A stretch of 64,000 bases of DNA from Biscogniauxia marginata (GCA_022695795.1 MU404067.1:1-64000); one strand, 5' to 3'. Numbered from the stretch's first letter, positions 23,921 through 35,851 are shown. Program-made: numbers and translations. Notes: generated by a model from the letters alone, not told the origin.

Positions 23921-25977
23921 GAGATAAAAGCAAGGAATACAATTGCAAGTATTATGCAACATTCTTTTATCCCAGCCCTGTGATTGGTAGCTAAATACCT
24001 TGCAAGTAGTCTAGAGGTTGGATATAATGGCTTGTTGTTATTAGCTGCGATGCGAGGTGGCGTTTGCAGGTGCACCCCTTATTACTGAAGACCACTCTCC
24101 TGGTTAAATGTACTTTTTCTTTTATCTCCTCTGTCTGCTGTCATGGTAGAGGCCCCCGTGCCAAAACGAAGCATAGGCGCTTAATGCTAGAAGGCAGCTC
24201 GGGCAGGCAAAACCTAGAGGGGAACGTATATAGATCGAGATGAGTTAATACCTAGACATGGCCATGCCGTATAGTCGATTTTGCGTTAACTTTACGCCCA
24301 CAATTCAAAGAAGCTAATACTAAATGTGTGCTTTCATATTGGCTAAGCGGAGGACCCCGTTAACCGCTTCAACGGAGGTAACTGATGCAACCACTTTGAC
24401 TTCGCTCAACATCTGAGCTCGTACGACCCTGGGACCACTTAGGCATACCGGGTTTCGCTCGGCAGCCCTATGGTCGAGCTCGATAATCTGGTGCGGAACC
24501 TCGCGCCGTTGCTATGAGATGCAGCGCAAATCCAAATGCTAGTAATGCTTGAGAGCCCAACTAGGTAGAACTATGGTTCTAGTGTGGAAATATGTAGTAT
24601 CGGTATCCATCGCGTATCATTGTAGAGGCTGATGTTGCTTTGCATTAAGTAGGTAGGTACCGGATGAGCGGATAAGCTGTAAAGGGATAATTTGGGCAGA
24701 AACGTGATATCGGAAAGGGTTTCTGGCTAGGTGTAGTAGAACGTGTTTGGCCGCCATTATGTGGTATATAAACAGATCCTCTTACCTTTTCGCAGGCAGC
24801 TAAACTCACCAACACCCATCTCATTACCTTGCGTTTTGGCAGATTGAACCCTTTAAAACAAGTTATCATGACCGGCCGTAAGGGAATTGAAAGTAAAATT
24901 TTCCATTCTAAAAATAGGTATTCCAATGGACAAGCTTTTTGGTGTAGGCTAGCTTCGGGGCCTATACGTCTCCATCTACTGAGTTGCGGGAGCGGACTCT
25001 TGCGACCTACCCGCGTAGCCGCGTTGGATTTCACACACGGATCTTAGGCTGCTCCCTGTAGACCGAGATTGCACAATGGATGAAGACAGGGTCGACTGAC
25101 TACCTTACATCGGTCAAGGGTATGTTTTCGAATTAACCAAAGTGCATCTTGGTGTTCATGACGAGACAGTAGGTAGATAGTTGAAAGGAACTACATATTA
25201 TAAAGACATGATTTGGGTAGAAGAGGGTAGAGCCGTCACTACAGGATGATGAAGAGGTACTTAGGTAGTTAATATAGCCAGGTTACAGGTATGAAGCTGT
25301 AATAATTTCGGGAGATTGGGCTTAACCAACCATACACGGGGTATTAGCAAACGAAAGGTTCGACGGGGAGAAACGGATATTGCGACATGTGAGCATATGC
25401 TTGCTGTATGTATATATCCGAGATTCAAGTAAGTGGACCGACCTACTAGGTACTCATTAAATGCATAGGTGGAGGGTCATTTAAGCCACAGCGGAATCAA
25501 TTAAAATGATAACGAACTGTGGCGCAGCAGTGGCTAATTCAGTGATTAAAATGAGGGGGAGGGACAAGATAAAGGGGGGGGTTTCGGTGGTTTGCAGATT
25601 TTAAGCGGGCCGTCTCGACAACTGACCTTCTCCATGGATCCACAGACTTTCTCCCGAGAGGCGCGCCATATTCCGATATCGTGGGACCATGATTAACATG
25701 AACCGATTGGAAAATTATATTTCTGCCCATCCCCTTTGTCTGTGCTGAAGTTCATCATCCTGCAGCCTGCAGGCCCGTGCCAATAATATCGCTCGGAAAA
25801 GGAATAGGGAAAGAAAAAATTATCATCCGGCGACTGGTCCCCCAGGCCGTCGCAAGCTTCGTCCAGACCTCGTTAGAACTTCGCTGGCCTACACCGCATC
25901 TCCTCTGCCTCGTACCGACTACGCAGTCGTACCTCTTCACCTTCCCCGACATTGCCTTCGACGGCCCAGTTTATGCA
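23921..25977. other. Intergenic region, no supported feature
   Basis: About 2 kb with scattered TAGGTAGG motifs (around 24650 and 25160-25270). Short ORFs at 24645-25047 on both strands overlap and show no domain. The part just before 25978 is CT-rich and may be the 5' UTR of the CBS/PB1 gene. Confidence 0.5.
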
Positions 25978-28237
25978 ATGTCCACCGTGAGAGGCACGCC
26001 CAATCGCGGCCAGGGCCGTGGAGGAGCCCCCTTCAACAATAACAGCCCTGCCAACTCTGCCATTCCCAGGCCGACTCTCGAAAACCACGCACATGCCCAG
26101 CCTGCCTCTAGCGAGACCGCCTCGGCTGTCAGTGCCAGCCGGCAGAAGCAGTCCAAACGGGATGAGGTATGTATTCTCTATCTTGCTGTCTCCTCTCCCC
26201 TGCCCCTCGATGCTGTCATGATTACCGTGTAGATCGGCATCAGCCCTCTCCTCACTCTCCCCCTCATCGTCACCCGCCATGGCATACGTTTCTCCGAAAA
26301 CCACTACATTTCCAAGGAAGCCATGGATGCTAACTACAATCACAAGGCTATTCGCCGGAAGCTGGAGAGCGATCTCTCCAAGAAGAAACACCTGACCAGC
26401 CGGGCCCGGCACTCGCGCAAAGCCCCACCGGGTACCGTCCTCGCCCTGAAGCCGAGCCAGGCTCTACAGATCAAACCCGCTACCACCGTTGCCGAGGCCG
26501 CACAGCTTATGGCCGCCAAGAGAGAGGACTGCGTGCTAGTTACAGACGATGACGACAGAATCGCCGGCATCTTCACTGCCAAGGACCTGGCCTTCCGTGT
26601 CGTCGGCACCGGACAGAAAGCCACCAACGTTACTATCGCCGAAATCATGACCAAGAACCCCCTATGTGCTCGTACCGATACCAGTGCCACCGATGCCTTG
26701 GACCTTATGGTCCGCAAGGGCTTCCGACACTTGCCTGTCATGGACGAGAACCAGGATATTTCTGGAATCCTCGATATCACAAAGTGTTTCTACGATGCTA
26801 TGGAGAAGTTGGAACGTGCATATGCCTCTTCGACCAAACTCTACGCGGCTTTGGAGGGTGTACAGTCCGAACTCGGTACGAGCCAGCCGCAACAGATCAT
26901 CCAGTATGTCGAGGCCCTTCGTTCCAAGATGTCTGGCCCGACACTGGAGAGTGTCCTCAACGGCATGCCTCCGACGACCGTCAGCGTCAGGACCTCCGTC
27001 AAGGATGCAGCCATGATGATGAAGGAGAACCACACTACCGCCGTGTTAGTTCAGGACCAAGGCCAGATTACGGGTATTTTCACGAGCAAGGATGTGGTTT
27101 TGCGAGTTATCGCCCCCGGCTTGGACCCCAGCAACTGCAGTGTCGTCCGTGTCATGACACCTCACCCCGATTTTGCGCCTATGGATATGAGCATCCAAGC
27201 CGCCCTTCGAAAGATGCATGGTAAGTGCGCTGACTGGGATGATGTTGTGGAGGTTCTAGTCTTTTGGCTAACTCGTCTCTGCAGATGGTCACTACCTCAA
27301 TTTGCCCGTGATGAATGGCGAGGGCGAAATCGTTGGCATGGTAGATGTTCTCAAGCTAACCTATGCTACACTCGAGCAAATCAATACTATGTCTTCCGGC
27401 GACAGCGAAGGCCCGGCCTGGAACAAGTTTTGGCTTTCCCTCGACAATGAGTCCGAGTCCATGGTGTCTGGGGAGGGTAGTCATAGCCATCACCCTGGAA
27501 CCATAGGAACTCGTTCTATGATGTCGCCAGATGTCAACCGTGAAAGGATAGATTCAGTGGTAGCCCCAGGCGATAGCGCGTCTCATGTGGGCATGGACTC
27601 TCCCTCACACTCCATGGTCGAGCACGCACCGGCAGACATTCCCTTTGCATTCAAGTTCAAGACACCGAGTGGACGTGTGCACCGCCTGCATGTCATAGCT
27701 AGCCACGGAATCGAAGAGTTCGTCTTGAACGTGGCTTCAAAACTTGGAAATGAAGCGGATGCAATCGGCGGTGTTCCCTTAGTCGAGGATGGAAAACTAA
27801 GCTTCGGTGGTTTCGCCGTAAGCTACTTGGATGACGAGGGCGACCCAGTTAGTATCACCACAGATCAAGATCTTCTAGAGGCGATTCTCCTGGCGAGACA
27901 CAGCCATCTAGAGAAAGTCGATCTTATTATTCACGACCCAGAGAAGCCACCGGTTTCCGGGGCTGCGCCGCAAATCGAGCTGTCCGCCCACACTCCGCCA
28001 GCAAGCTCTGCTCCATCAGAACTCCGCCGTAGAAGAACTATAGTGGACGATGAGGACGATGAGAGCGACGAGGAGGACTATGCAACGGCTAGACGCCGGA
28101 AGAGAGCTAGTACGCACCTTGAGCCGGAACAGGTTATCGCGGGGGTACCTAACGAGCTTCTCCTGCCCGGCGCCATTGTAACGTTGGCAGTGGTCATTGT
28201 GGGCGTTTTCGCAATCTCGCGGGTGTCGAGTCGATAA
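25978..28237 (+). CDS. CBS- and PB1-domain protein with a C-terminal membrane anchor (Mug70-like), three exons
   Basis: Exons 25978-26166, 26347-27220 and 27285-28237 keep phase and give 671 residues. Both introns have a CTAAC branch site. After a disordered Gly/Asn/Ser-rich head (1-60), two CBS pairs follow (about 95-220 and 255-385), each with a GIFT(A/S)KD(L/V) element. CBS pairs usually bind adenine nucleotides and act as sensors. A PB1 domain (about 465-550, FKTPSGRVHRLHV ... ITTDQDLLEAIL) allows pairing with other PB1 proteins. A polyacidic/basic stretch and one C-terminal helix (LLLPGAIVTLAVVIVGVFAI) suggest tail anchoring in a membrane. The architecture is that of fission yeast Mug70 and is conserved in ascomycetes; its biochemical role is unsettled. 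Confidence 0.92.
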
Positions 28238-28734
28238 AAGGAGGGGCAAGTTTCAATTCGGCATGGCTTTGGAGTTCTACGAGCGTGGCGGGTTAGGGAG
28301 GAAGGGAGAAAGAAGCAGTGCGTAGATAGATATTATTTGTGGTGATGGCATAGACTAGTAATCATCCCCATTACGACGATACCCATGTCCTGCCTCCATT
28401 TTTCCTTGAGTCAGACTTCTTTCTTCTGTTTCATGCCAGTTAAAGAAATCGATAGTTGATACAAAAAAACATAAGAGAAAACATCAGACTTTTCGCTTGC
28501 TCTCAGACACCCGTGGTTTTAAAGGAGGCTGATGATCCCAACCCCCTTTTGGCGGTAATCACTATAAGCAGTACTTGAAGTATATAGGCGGAGCCGGCCG
28601 TTGTAACGGAAATAAATTTTTACCGCACTGGCCCCCGGTTACCTAAACTGGAGTGGGGCCAGAATGCGGTTCATCTCGAAAAAGTCGTGGGCAGCTCCGA
28701 TGAAGCTATCGTAAATTGCAGCAACGGAGCCGCC
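28238..28734. other. Intergenic region
   Basis: 3' flank of the CBS/PB1 gene and promoter of the mitochondrial ribosomal protein gene. A short upstream ATG (28700) is followed at once by a stop. Nothing else seen. Confidence 0.5.
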
Positions 28735-30049
28735 ATGATAATAAGAGAGATCGGTGTGCGCCAAGGTAAGCCAATTCTCTGCAGAAATAGTTGTCCTTCA
28801 TTGACATGTATCTAATGCGCACATCATAGCCCGGAGGGCATTGGCGACTGCACCGTTGCGACAGTCCTGCCTTCGAGCTCTGTCGACGCAAACAACTACA
28901 CCAACCCTAGCCAACCTCACCGAACCGCCCCCTCCGTCCCCCGATACCCAGACATCACGGCTGCCGTCCGTCTTCACCGCCAATGCCCGATCATCGGGCC
29001 GCCGGAAGAAGCCGGCCGCCCCTGATACGACGGTCGAGGATTACCAGATGGGTCAGCAGTTGAAGCGAAATATCGGCAAGGCGGGCGCTGTAGTCAGGCG
29101 GACGTACCGACCCGCCGATGTGTTTCTCAACCCGCCGGGGCCGAAGGACGTTACTCTCGAGCTTCTCATGGCGTCGCAGGCGCACATGGGCCACCACACA
29201 TCGCTATGGAATCCGGCGAATGCGCGGTACATATATGGCATCCGTCAGGGAATCCACATCATCTCGCTGGAGGAGACGGCGGCGCACCTACGGCGGGCGG
29301 CCCGCGTCGTCGAGGAGATAGCGTACCGCGGGGGGTTGATCCTCTTTGTGGGCACGCGGCCGGGCCAGACGCAGATCGTCACACAGGCGGCGAAGCTGGC
29401 CAAGTCGTGCCACCTCTTCACCAAGTGGACGCCGGGCTCCATCACCAACAGCGAGGTCATCCTCCGGGGCATGCAGGTGGAGATGCTCGACGAGCACGAC
29501 GAGCCGCTCGAGGGCTTCGACAACCACATCACCGACCGCAGGCCCCTAGTCCCGGACCTCGTCGTCTGCCTCAACCCGCTCGAGAACTACGTCCTACTGC
29601 ACGAGTGCGCCCTCGTCAACGTGCCGACCATCGGCGTCATAGACACGAATACCGAGCCCACGTGGGTTACATATGCCATTCCGGCGAACGATGACAGGTG
29701 TGTTTGCTCTCGGATGATTAAGAGATCTCGTTTCTTTCACCTATATATCTATTCGTAACCGATTTTCCTTTCTTTTTTTTTTTCTCCCCCCCCCCCCCCT
29801 TTTTTTTTTTTCCTCTCCCGTTTGACAAGAATTCTACTAACATCATCTCACAGTCTACGATGTCTAGCCGTTATCGGCAGTGTTCTCGGGCGAGCTGGTC
29901 AGGCAGGCCACCAGCGCCGACTAGAGGATGCAAGGAGGGGCATTGTGCTCTGGAAGACACCCCTCGATGTACAGAAGTTTATGTCCAACGAGAGGGCAAA
30001 AGCCGAAAAGGACGCTGCGCTAGCGGCGGCCAGTGTCAACCCCCAATAA
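28735..30049 (+). CDS. MRP4: Mitochondrial small-subunit ribosomal protein uS2m
   Basis: Component of the mitochondrial small ribosomal subunit. Exons 28735-28765, 28830-29697 and 29854-30049 keep phase and give 364 residues. The start lies in a 31-nt first exon; it supplies MIIREIGVRQ, which continues as ARRALATAPLRQSCLRA, an Arg-rich amphipathic head without acidic residues after position 5, as expected of a mitochondrial targeting peptide. The S2 domain is unmistakable: LLMASQAHMGHHTSLWNPAN, then GLILFVGTRPGQ, then PDLVVCLNP and VPTIGVIDTNTEPTWVTYAI, the last just before the final intron. The tail after the S2 fold is short and charged. The final intron contains long C and T runs (separate entry). 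The gene lies 0.5 kb downstream of, and on the same strand as, the CBS/PB1 gene. Confidence 0.94.
29773..29811 (+). repeat. Homopolymer block T11-C14-T12 in the last intron of the uS2m gene
   Basis: Runs of 11 T (29773-29783), 14 C (29786-29799) and 12 T (29800-29811) lie between the donor at 29698 and the branch site TACTAAC near 29836. They lengthen the intron to 156 nt. Such a tract is prone to slippage and may also contain sequencing error. Confidence 0.85.
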
Positions 30050-31530
30050 AAGAGGGTCGTCTCGTGTATAAAAGCGCCCAAAGCTTGCATTTGGCCGAGA
30101 TACTGTTCCGAAATATAGGTGTCCTTCCTGCGGCATGATAAGGGTCCAAACATGAAGAGAAAAAAAAATATGTAACTGTTGTATGTGCATATCACCTTAG
30201 CCCTTAATGCGACACTGCTCTGTTGGCAGGGGTCCAGAAAAGAGAGCAGGTACCATTTATTCCCCTATGCAACAAACAGCATGTAGTATTGGGCAGCGAA
30301 TCTATACCGCTATCTCAGATCTCGGCCTTTTATCTACTGTATATGCGCCTCATCCAGAAGAACCAGGGATCCCCCACTTGGGCCTTCTAGGCCCTACATA
30401 TGCAACCTGTAGCCGCGGACGCACCGGAAATTGTTTGATGTTATGTAAGTAGGTGATCCATTTTATACAGGAGGTCAGGGGGCTAGTACAGTAGGTAGTT
30501 AATCGTAGTTGATATAGGATGAGAAAAAAAAAAGAGAGCAAATCGTACTGTGTAACCTCTATGAAAATCACATGCTATTTTATTGCATATCATAGTATGC
30601 TACTAGTATAAGAGAAATACTGTATTTGGAGCAATTGGGTGTAAGTGTGGGTAGAATTGCTACTTGTTAAAGTATTCGCCAGCCACGTTGGAAATTATTA
30701 AGTCTTATTAATGCTTACTTGATTATTAAATAGCGACATGATTTGGTATACGGCTATGATCTGGCATCGATCACGGAATAAACAGCAAGTAGAAATTTGA
30801 TGGCGACGACTGAGGCAATGAGATGGAACAGCCAAGGAGAATATGTATGTATTATGTTGTCATTAGTATATTGTGTGGCCATACGTCAGCAACTGACCGA
30901 CCGCTTCTCACCGATGAATTTTCAATCCTACGACAGATTAGGTTGGTAGACGGACGAACGGAGTATCCGTCTGACGACGAGGCTTGGAACAGTAACATGC
31001 CTCGCACTGCTGACATGCCAAGTTGTCTCAGGCATCGTCGGGCAAAATCGGATTCCACAAAAGCGCGAGTCTCGTCTCCGTCCTCCGCTAGTTTTTTCGA
31101 TGCCGGCTCGTTCCGGTCATACGACCTCCCAGCGCACCGACACAGAGAACATGCCACATAGAGATTTTGCTCCCTTGTCCTGGCACGTATCTGGCCCGCC
31201 CCGTGACAAGACCTGTGCCTTGGAATTGGCGAATCTTGGATGAAATGAGACGAGAATGGATCGGGAAGCCATAGGTCGAGGATTTTTACACACTAGGCCA
31301 ACTGCATGTCGGCGCCTCGCGACGTGTTAACAAGCCTTGAGCTCCTCCTGTATATAAAACTTCAAGTGAATCTGTGTAAGTAGCCATGAATTCAGAAGCC
31401 AGATTCTCCATCACATCGACAGTCTATAAGACCAGAGACAAAGATTAAATATTGTGACGACAAGTCAACAACCAACTCAACCTACAATCAAGCCACTACC
31501 AAACCAAACCAAACCAAACCTATTACACCA
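30050..31530. other. Intergenic region
   Basis: No gene supported. An ORF at 30823-31161 has an overlapping partner on the other strand and no domain. The last 100 bases before 31531 are an A/C-rich leader with CAACC and AAACC repeats, typical of a fungal 5' UTR. Confidence 0.55.
31351..31360 (+). promoter_or_regulatory. TATA-box-like element upstream of the WWPAP-repeat gene
   Basis: TATATAAAAC lies 171 bases before the start codon, followed by a C/A-rich leader without ATGs in a strong context. A good TATA box is not common in fungal housekeeping genes and fits an inducible gene. Inference from position and sequence only. Confidence 0.4.
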
Positions 31531-32547
31531 ATGCAGGGCGATATCTTCCAGATGGAACAAACGCTGGCCTCCCAGCCCCAGGTCCAGGTCCAGCTCCCAC
31601 ACCCCTCAACAGCACCTAAGCTCCGAACGAAGCTCTACAGCACCACTGAGCCTCAGGCCCACATCTACAACGAGGACGACCTATCGCACCTCCTCTTCGT
31701 CGACGAGCACCGCCATCCCCGTCATCGCCACCACCACCATCACCACGAGCATCAGCACCACTTTCACAACAACGAAAAGATCCTCGTCAACAATGTCGTG
31801 CACGACGACGAGGAGGACGACGCCGGGCTGACCCCGCCCGAGTTCCTGTCCCCGCTTACCGGCACCACCGGCACGCACACCCCGGTCTCCGGCTCCGAGA
31901 CCCCGGTCCTCAGCGACTGCGAGTCGGACGTGGACACGGGCGCCGAGGCCGACAACGACAACGACGACGACGACGGGGGCCTGCTCGAGCCGCTGTCGCC
32001 GCACCACCACCGCGACGCGCTCGCCCGCGAGGACGGCTTCGAGTTCCCCGTGTTCCTCGGGCGGCAGTCCGACGACGAGGACCTCGACGCCGACGACGAG
32101 GACGCCGTCCTCGCGTCGTGGAAGCAAGAGCAGCAGCAGCAGCGGAACGCGTGGCCCGCGACCTCGCTGAAGAAGAAGGCGCAGAAGCCGCTGCAGGTCG
32201 AGGTCGTCCCGTCCGCGCCCGCGCTGCCCGGCGAGCAGCACGTCTCGGCCATCGACGGCCCGATGATGAGCTGGTGGCCCGCGCCCGTCGAGTCCATGGA
32301 GCACGAGTGGGTTACCGACGCGGACGAGAAGGCGATGCGGAGAAAGATGGGGGCCGCGGCCGCGACCACGGCGACGGGAGAGGAGACGGAGAAGCAGGAG
32401 GGGGTCGCCGCGAAGAAGGTCGTGCTGCCGGCTGCGGACGAGCGGCATCGCGAGGTCGTGAGCGATATCTCCGGCCCCCTCATGACGTGGTGGCCCGCGC
32501 CGGCGCATCTGCTCGAGCATGAGTGGATCGAAGCATTTTACGAATAA
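31531..32547 (+). CDS. Acidic, His-rich protein with a duplicated GPxMxWWPAP...EHEW motif; function unknown
   Basis: A 338-residue single-exon ORF with strong GC-rich codon use, unlike the flanking DNA, so it is very likely coding. The N-terminal third has a His-rich run (residues about 61-83) and the middle is highly acidic (Asp/Glu runs at about 92-98, 132-150 and 180-192). The conserved part is a repeated motif: GPMMSWWPAPVESMEHEW from residue 243 and GPLMTWWPAPAHLLEHEW from residue 315, separated by a Lys/Glu/Ala linker; the second copy ends the protein with IEAFYE. No signal peptide or membrane helix. I do not recognise the family. The pattern suggests a disordered protein with two short binding modules. 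A TATA-like element and an A/C-rich leader precede it. Confidence 0.75.
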   Translation: MQGDIFQMEQTLASQPQVQVQLPHPSTAPKLRTKLYSTTEPQAHIYNEDDLSHLLFVDEHRHPRHRHHHHHHEHQHHFHNNEKILVNNVVHDDEEDDAGLTPPEFLSPLTGTTGTHTPVSGSETPVLSDCESDVDTGAEADNDNDDDDGGLLEPLSPHHHRDALAREDGFEFPVFLGRQSDDEDLDADDEDAVLASWKQEQQQQRNAWPATSLKKKAQKPLQVEVVPSAPALPGEQHVSAIDGPMMSWWPAPVESMEHEWVTDADEKAMRRKMGAAAATTATGEETEKQEGVAAKKVVLPAADERHREVVSDISGPLMTWWPAPAHLLEHEWIEAFYE

Positions 32548-33399
32548 GAGAAGGAAGGGGCTTGCTTTGGCTATGTTCGCTTGATGGGGGGGGGGGGGGA
32601 CTTTTTGATGTTTTACTGGCATCGAGCGAGCGAGCGAGTTTCTTCAGTTCAGTCAGGCAAGCGAATTATTGTTACGGGACGAACATGATCTGGCGTTAAA
32701 GGGGGGAAGGAGGGGAAAGGGGGAAGAGCATACGGAGTCAATTCTTTTTTTCTTCTTCCACGCTATCGGAATCCGGTCTGGGTCGGGGACTTGCATTGGG
32801 AATCGGGGTGTGGGCAAAAAAGAATTAAAATTGTGAAACGAAAAGAAGAAAGTTATTACAATGTCTGCATCTATACCCCGGTGGTTCACGTTAGTCCTTT
32901 GCTCGGTCATATTTGTATCGTTTTCAACCCGTTCTGCTACGGGCTTTTTTCAATGGGAAGCATAACTACCTACTCTGTTGTATTATAACCTAGGTACATA
33001 GTTACCTCCGGCTCAGATATGAGACCAAAAAGATACTACTCTCTCTATTCACTTACCAGACTATCGTTCCCTTGATTCCGTGAAGATTTTAGGAGGCGAA
33101 AAGATATTGTTAAAATAAAAATAAAATAAAACCCCTTCCGGCTGGTTTGTCCCCTTCACATGTTGGTCAGATATCAGTCTGGTTTTCGAGCTCTGCCTGA
33201 GGGCTTCGCTGCGTTATTAGTATGAAGCTGAATACATTAGAATAGTTCGTGTTTTTTTTAAGAGAACAGATAGTAGGGGAAAAGAGAGGACAAAGAAATT
33301 TATAAAGTCGATCATTGGGCACGACCGAGGAGATGTCTACGGGTATCCGTTTGTTCCACGACATACGTAAGTTCAAGGGTCATAATATATAGTTGCCTG
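32548..33399. other. Intergenic region with a poly-G run
   Basis: Contains a run of 14 G at 32586-32599 shortly after the WWPAP gene, a GAGCGAGCGAGC repeat at about 32625-32638 and a G-rich purine stretch at about 32700-32727. No gene seen. Confidence 0.6.
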
Positions 33400-33536
33400 T
33401 GTTGAGGTGGGACGAAGATATTAGGATAGGATCAAGTGTATTAGTTCAAGGTGTGAGTCTAGATGGATAAGCGAAGCCCATCCTATATATATGTAGAGAC
33501 AAGCGACCAAGGGTCGTATAGCCCCATATTTCGACA
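33400..33536 (+). repeat. Short solo LTR (copy B, 137 bp) with a near-perfect target duplication
   Basis: It starts TGTTGAGGTGGGACGAAGAT and ends ATATTTCGACA, and is alignable along its length to copy A (11541-11672): shared GGACGAAGAT, AGTCTAGAT, and GTCGTATAG versus ATCGTATAG. The flanks are GCCTG (33395-33399) and GCCTA (33537-33541), four of five identical, with the mismatch a G-to-A change. It lies 536 bp upstream of the pseudokinase gene. Confidence 0.7.
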
Positions 33537-34071
33537 GCCTAAGCATATTTCAACTTAGAAGCCTATGTAATTCCCATCAATAACCTCCCGTTGAAGATAT
33601 ATATAAACCCTACGGGGCACTCTCGAGGTATCAAGGGAATAGTTGTCTATTTACTGCATGTTGTCAACACTTCGCATAATCAAGAAAGCACCAACCGAAT
33701 ACATAGTTTATCACAATTCCTTTATAAATAGGTAAGCTAAAATTAAGTGTATATATATTTACATCGTTAAGTGTCATTGTCATATATGTGAAAGGAGTTA
33801 CGTTTTCAATCCCCTTTGTAATCCCGCCCGTGGTAAGAAGAATTACCGAAAACGTATAGACTCGTTAAATTTTCATAACTCCTTTATATGCTTTATGCTG
33901 CCCTAAAACAGGAAAATCGCTATTCCCTGAACCTTATTGGCTATTTCCCTACTACAGAGCATTATCTATGAGGCATCGATATCATTTCATTTCCACGTCA
34001 TTGGGCTGACGAGTTCCCCCTCAAGGCACGAGAAAATAAAACATATATCCGTCTCCAATCATTGATTAGAA
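33537..34071. other. Intergenic region between solo LTR B and the pseudokinase
   Basis: No gene. A TATATATAAA at about 33598-33607 could be a TATA box but is 465 bases from the start codon. Confidence 0.4.
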
Positions 34072-35593
34072 ATGAATGACGATGAGATACGGGCGCAGTT
34101 GAGGCAACTGATAGATAATACAAGGGAGCACTTTAACCAAAACCCGCGTTTGCGATATGATAAGGTCCTCGGTGTAGGTCGTCATGGTGGCACCATGTCC
34201 TTCCGCGAGGTCGACGACGCTGGTACACCAGTCCGCAAAATCGTGATAAAATTCTCGCTGGGGAAAATATCGCCTGATGAGCAAAGCGATGCAGATTTTG
34301 ACCTGCGGAACGAGTACTGGTTTTTGATGGGGTTACGGGGAGCGGAGCACATTGGACAACTTATTTATCTCGCCGATACCTCGATCCAGATTCCTGGGGC
34401 ATCAGATGGCAGTACCACAGCGGAAAAAGTGAAACCGGGCCAAAGAGTCAGTCCGACATTCGCCTTGGAATATATCCCAAATGGCACGGCACATGAAATG
34501 TGTCAACGTATACGTGACGCCGGCCAGTATCTACCTAGTAGATTTCTTTGGCGTATATTCCTATGTAGTGAGTTCTTGTACACGGAGACATCGTCACGTG
34601 GGATCAAAGACGCAATATACTATTGTTATCCCGACCATTCCTCTTACTACTTATCTGTCTAAATACTAACGGACTACCTCATCATAGCGATCCGTCAATG
34701 CGTAGCAATGGCGTTTCCCCCATTTGGAGATTGGGGTGCCCCTCCTACCAGAGAGGTAGTAATTCCGGGACAACGATACTTTGACCTGATGCAAAATTCT
34801 CCTCATCTTCGGAACGTGATGTTTGGCGACCTGCAACCTGACGATTTGGATCATGGGTTGGTACCGGTAGCTAAGGTAAGCCACAAAGGAAAAAGAAAAA
34901 TGGAGAGGATGGAACAGCTATTAACAGCATTTTAGCTGATCGATTTCGGACGAGGAACTCGAGAGGGGAGCGATGAGGAGTGAGTATCCCCAATGATTCC
35001 AACTTCAAGGAAATTCATTAACCCTTGTGTCTCAACTAGACTCGGGTGGACCTACGCGCCCGCTTTGAATATCCACCAGGCCGCACTGGTAAGTCTCCTG
35101 CCCGCGGGAAATATATAGAGTTGTGCTGACTTATCTCTTAGATTGTGACGCGAATTGCATTCCCAGGGGAGGATTGCTCGCTGAGTCAACCGCCAATCCA
35201 ATACTCATATACCGATCCGGCAGGCAACCACGGTGTATTCCTGACCGACGCGCCGGCGATTCTAGTGAACAGCAAACAGATAGACTTGGAACTGAGAGAT
35301 TTTCTATGCCTCTGCATGTCTAACGACCTCAAGGGGGTCCCACGGTTGTTGAATATCCTAACGATATGTGAGTGGGTAGTCAGGACCAAAACAGAACACA
35401 TGATAAAAGCCAATGTGTCCTGGAAGAACGAGACAGGTGCGTATTCCCGGCGTTGTAGATCACGATCCCCGTGATCACTTGTCCACTTTCTTCTCCGGGG
35501 GAGAAGGCTTCGCAAGTTACTAACTCAAATTATCTTGCAGATGAGGTAATACGGCGGCGGGTCCAAAGGTTTATCTTCGATGCCGATATATAG
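34072..35593 (+). CDS. Protein-kinase-like protein lacking the catalytic Asp (predicted pseudokinase), six exons
   Basis: Exons 34072-34567, 34688-34875, 34936-34979, 35040-35088, 35142-35436 and 35541-35593 keep phase and give 374 residues. The N-lobe is kinase-like: a Gly-rich turn LGVGRHGGTMSF (33-44), the beta-3 lysine in VIKF (K60) and a helix-C glutamate in NEYWFL (E81), then a hinge ALEYIPNG. In the C-lobe the catalytic loop aligns as NSPHLRNVMFGD: the metal-binding Asn is kept (N208), but the position of the catalytic Asp five residues before is Ser203. The DFG motif is intact (231-233, LIDFGRG). This belongs to the fungus-specific expanded kinase-like families with EHGL-PVxKLIDFG. 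It probably binds ligand or protein rather than phosphorylating, though weak activity cannot be excluded. Related short LTR copies flank the gene in opposite orientation. Confidence 0.75.
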
Positions 35594-35851
35594 AAAAGCA
35601 ACTTAGACATAAAGAGGAGGGGAGGGATGGACCATTTGTGCCGTCACTCACGAATAAATGAAGACTTAAACTTTCATATCTATCACTTGGGCTACTGTTT
35701 CGTTCTTTTTCCACTGTAGCTGTAAAACCTTTATTTAGCAGAAATTTCATATTGCTTCGATAATTGGAGATATTAAAGTCTTAATAATCAAAGTCTTTGT
35801 AAATAGTAGCAACATAGCAAACGAAACGTCTAAGTAGAAAGGCGGTACAGG
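35594..35851. other. Gap between the pseudokinase and solo LTR C
   Basis: 3' flank without a recognised feature. Confidence 0.5.

Noticed and set aside
30823..31161. 112-codon ORF upstream of the WWPAP gene
   Set aside because: A nearly equal ORF lies on the opposite strand and neither has a domain or coding-like composition.
31681..32622. 313-codon minus-strand ORF opposite the WWPAP protein gene
   Set aside because: A shadow ORF caused by GC-rich third positions of the plus-strand gene; the translation is Arg/Val/Leu low-complexity.
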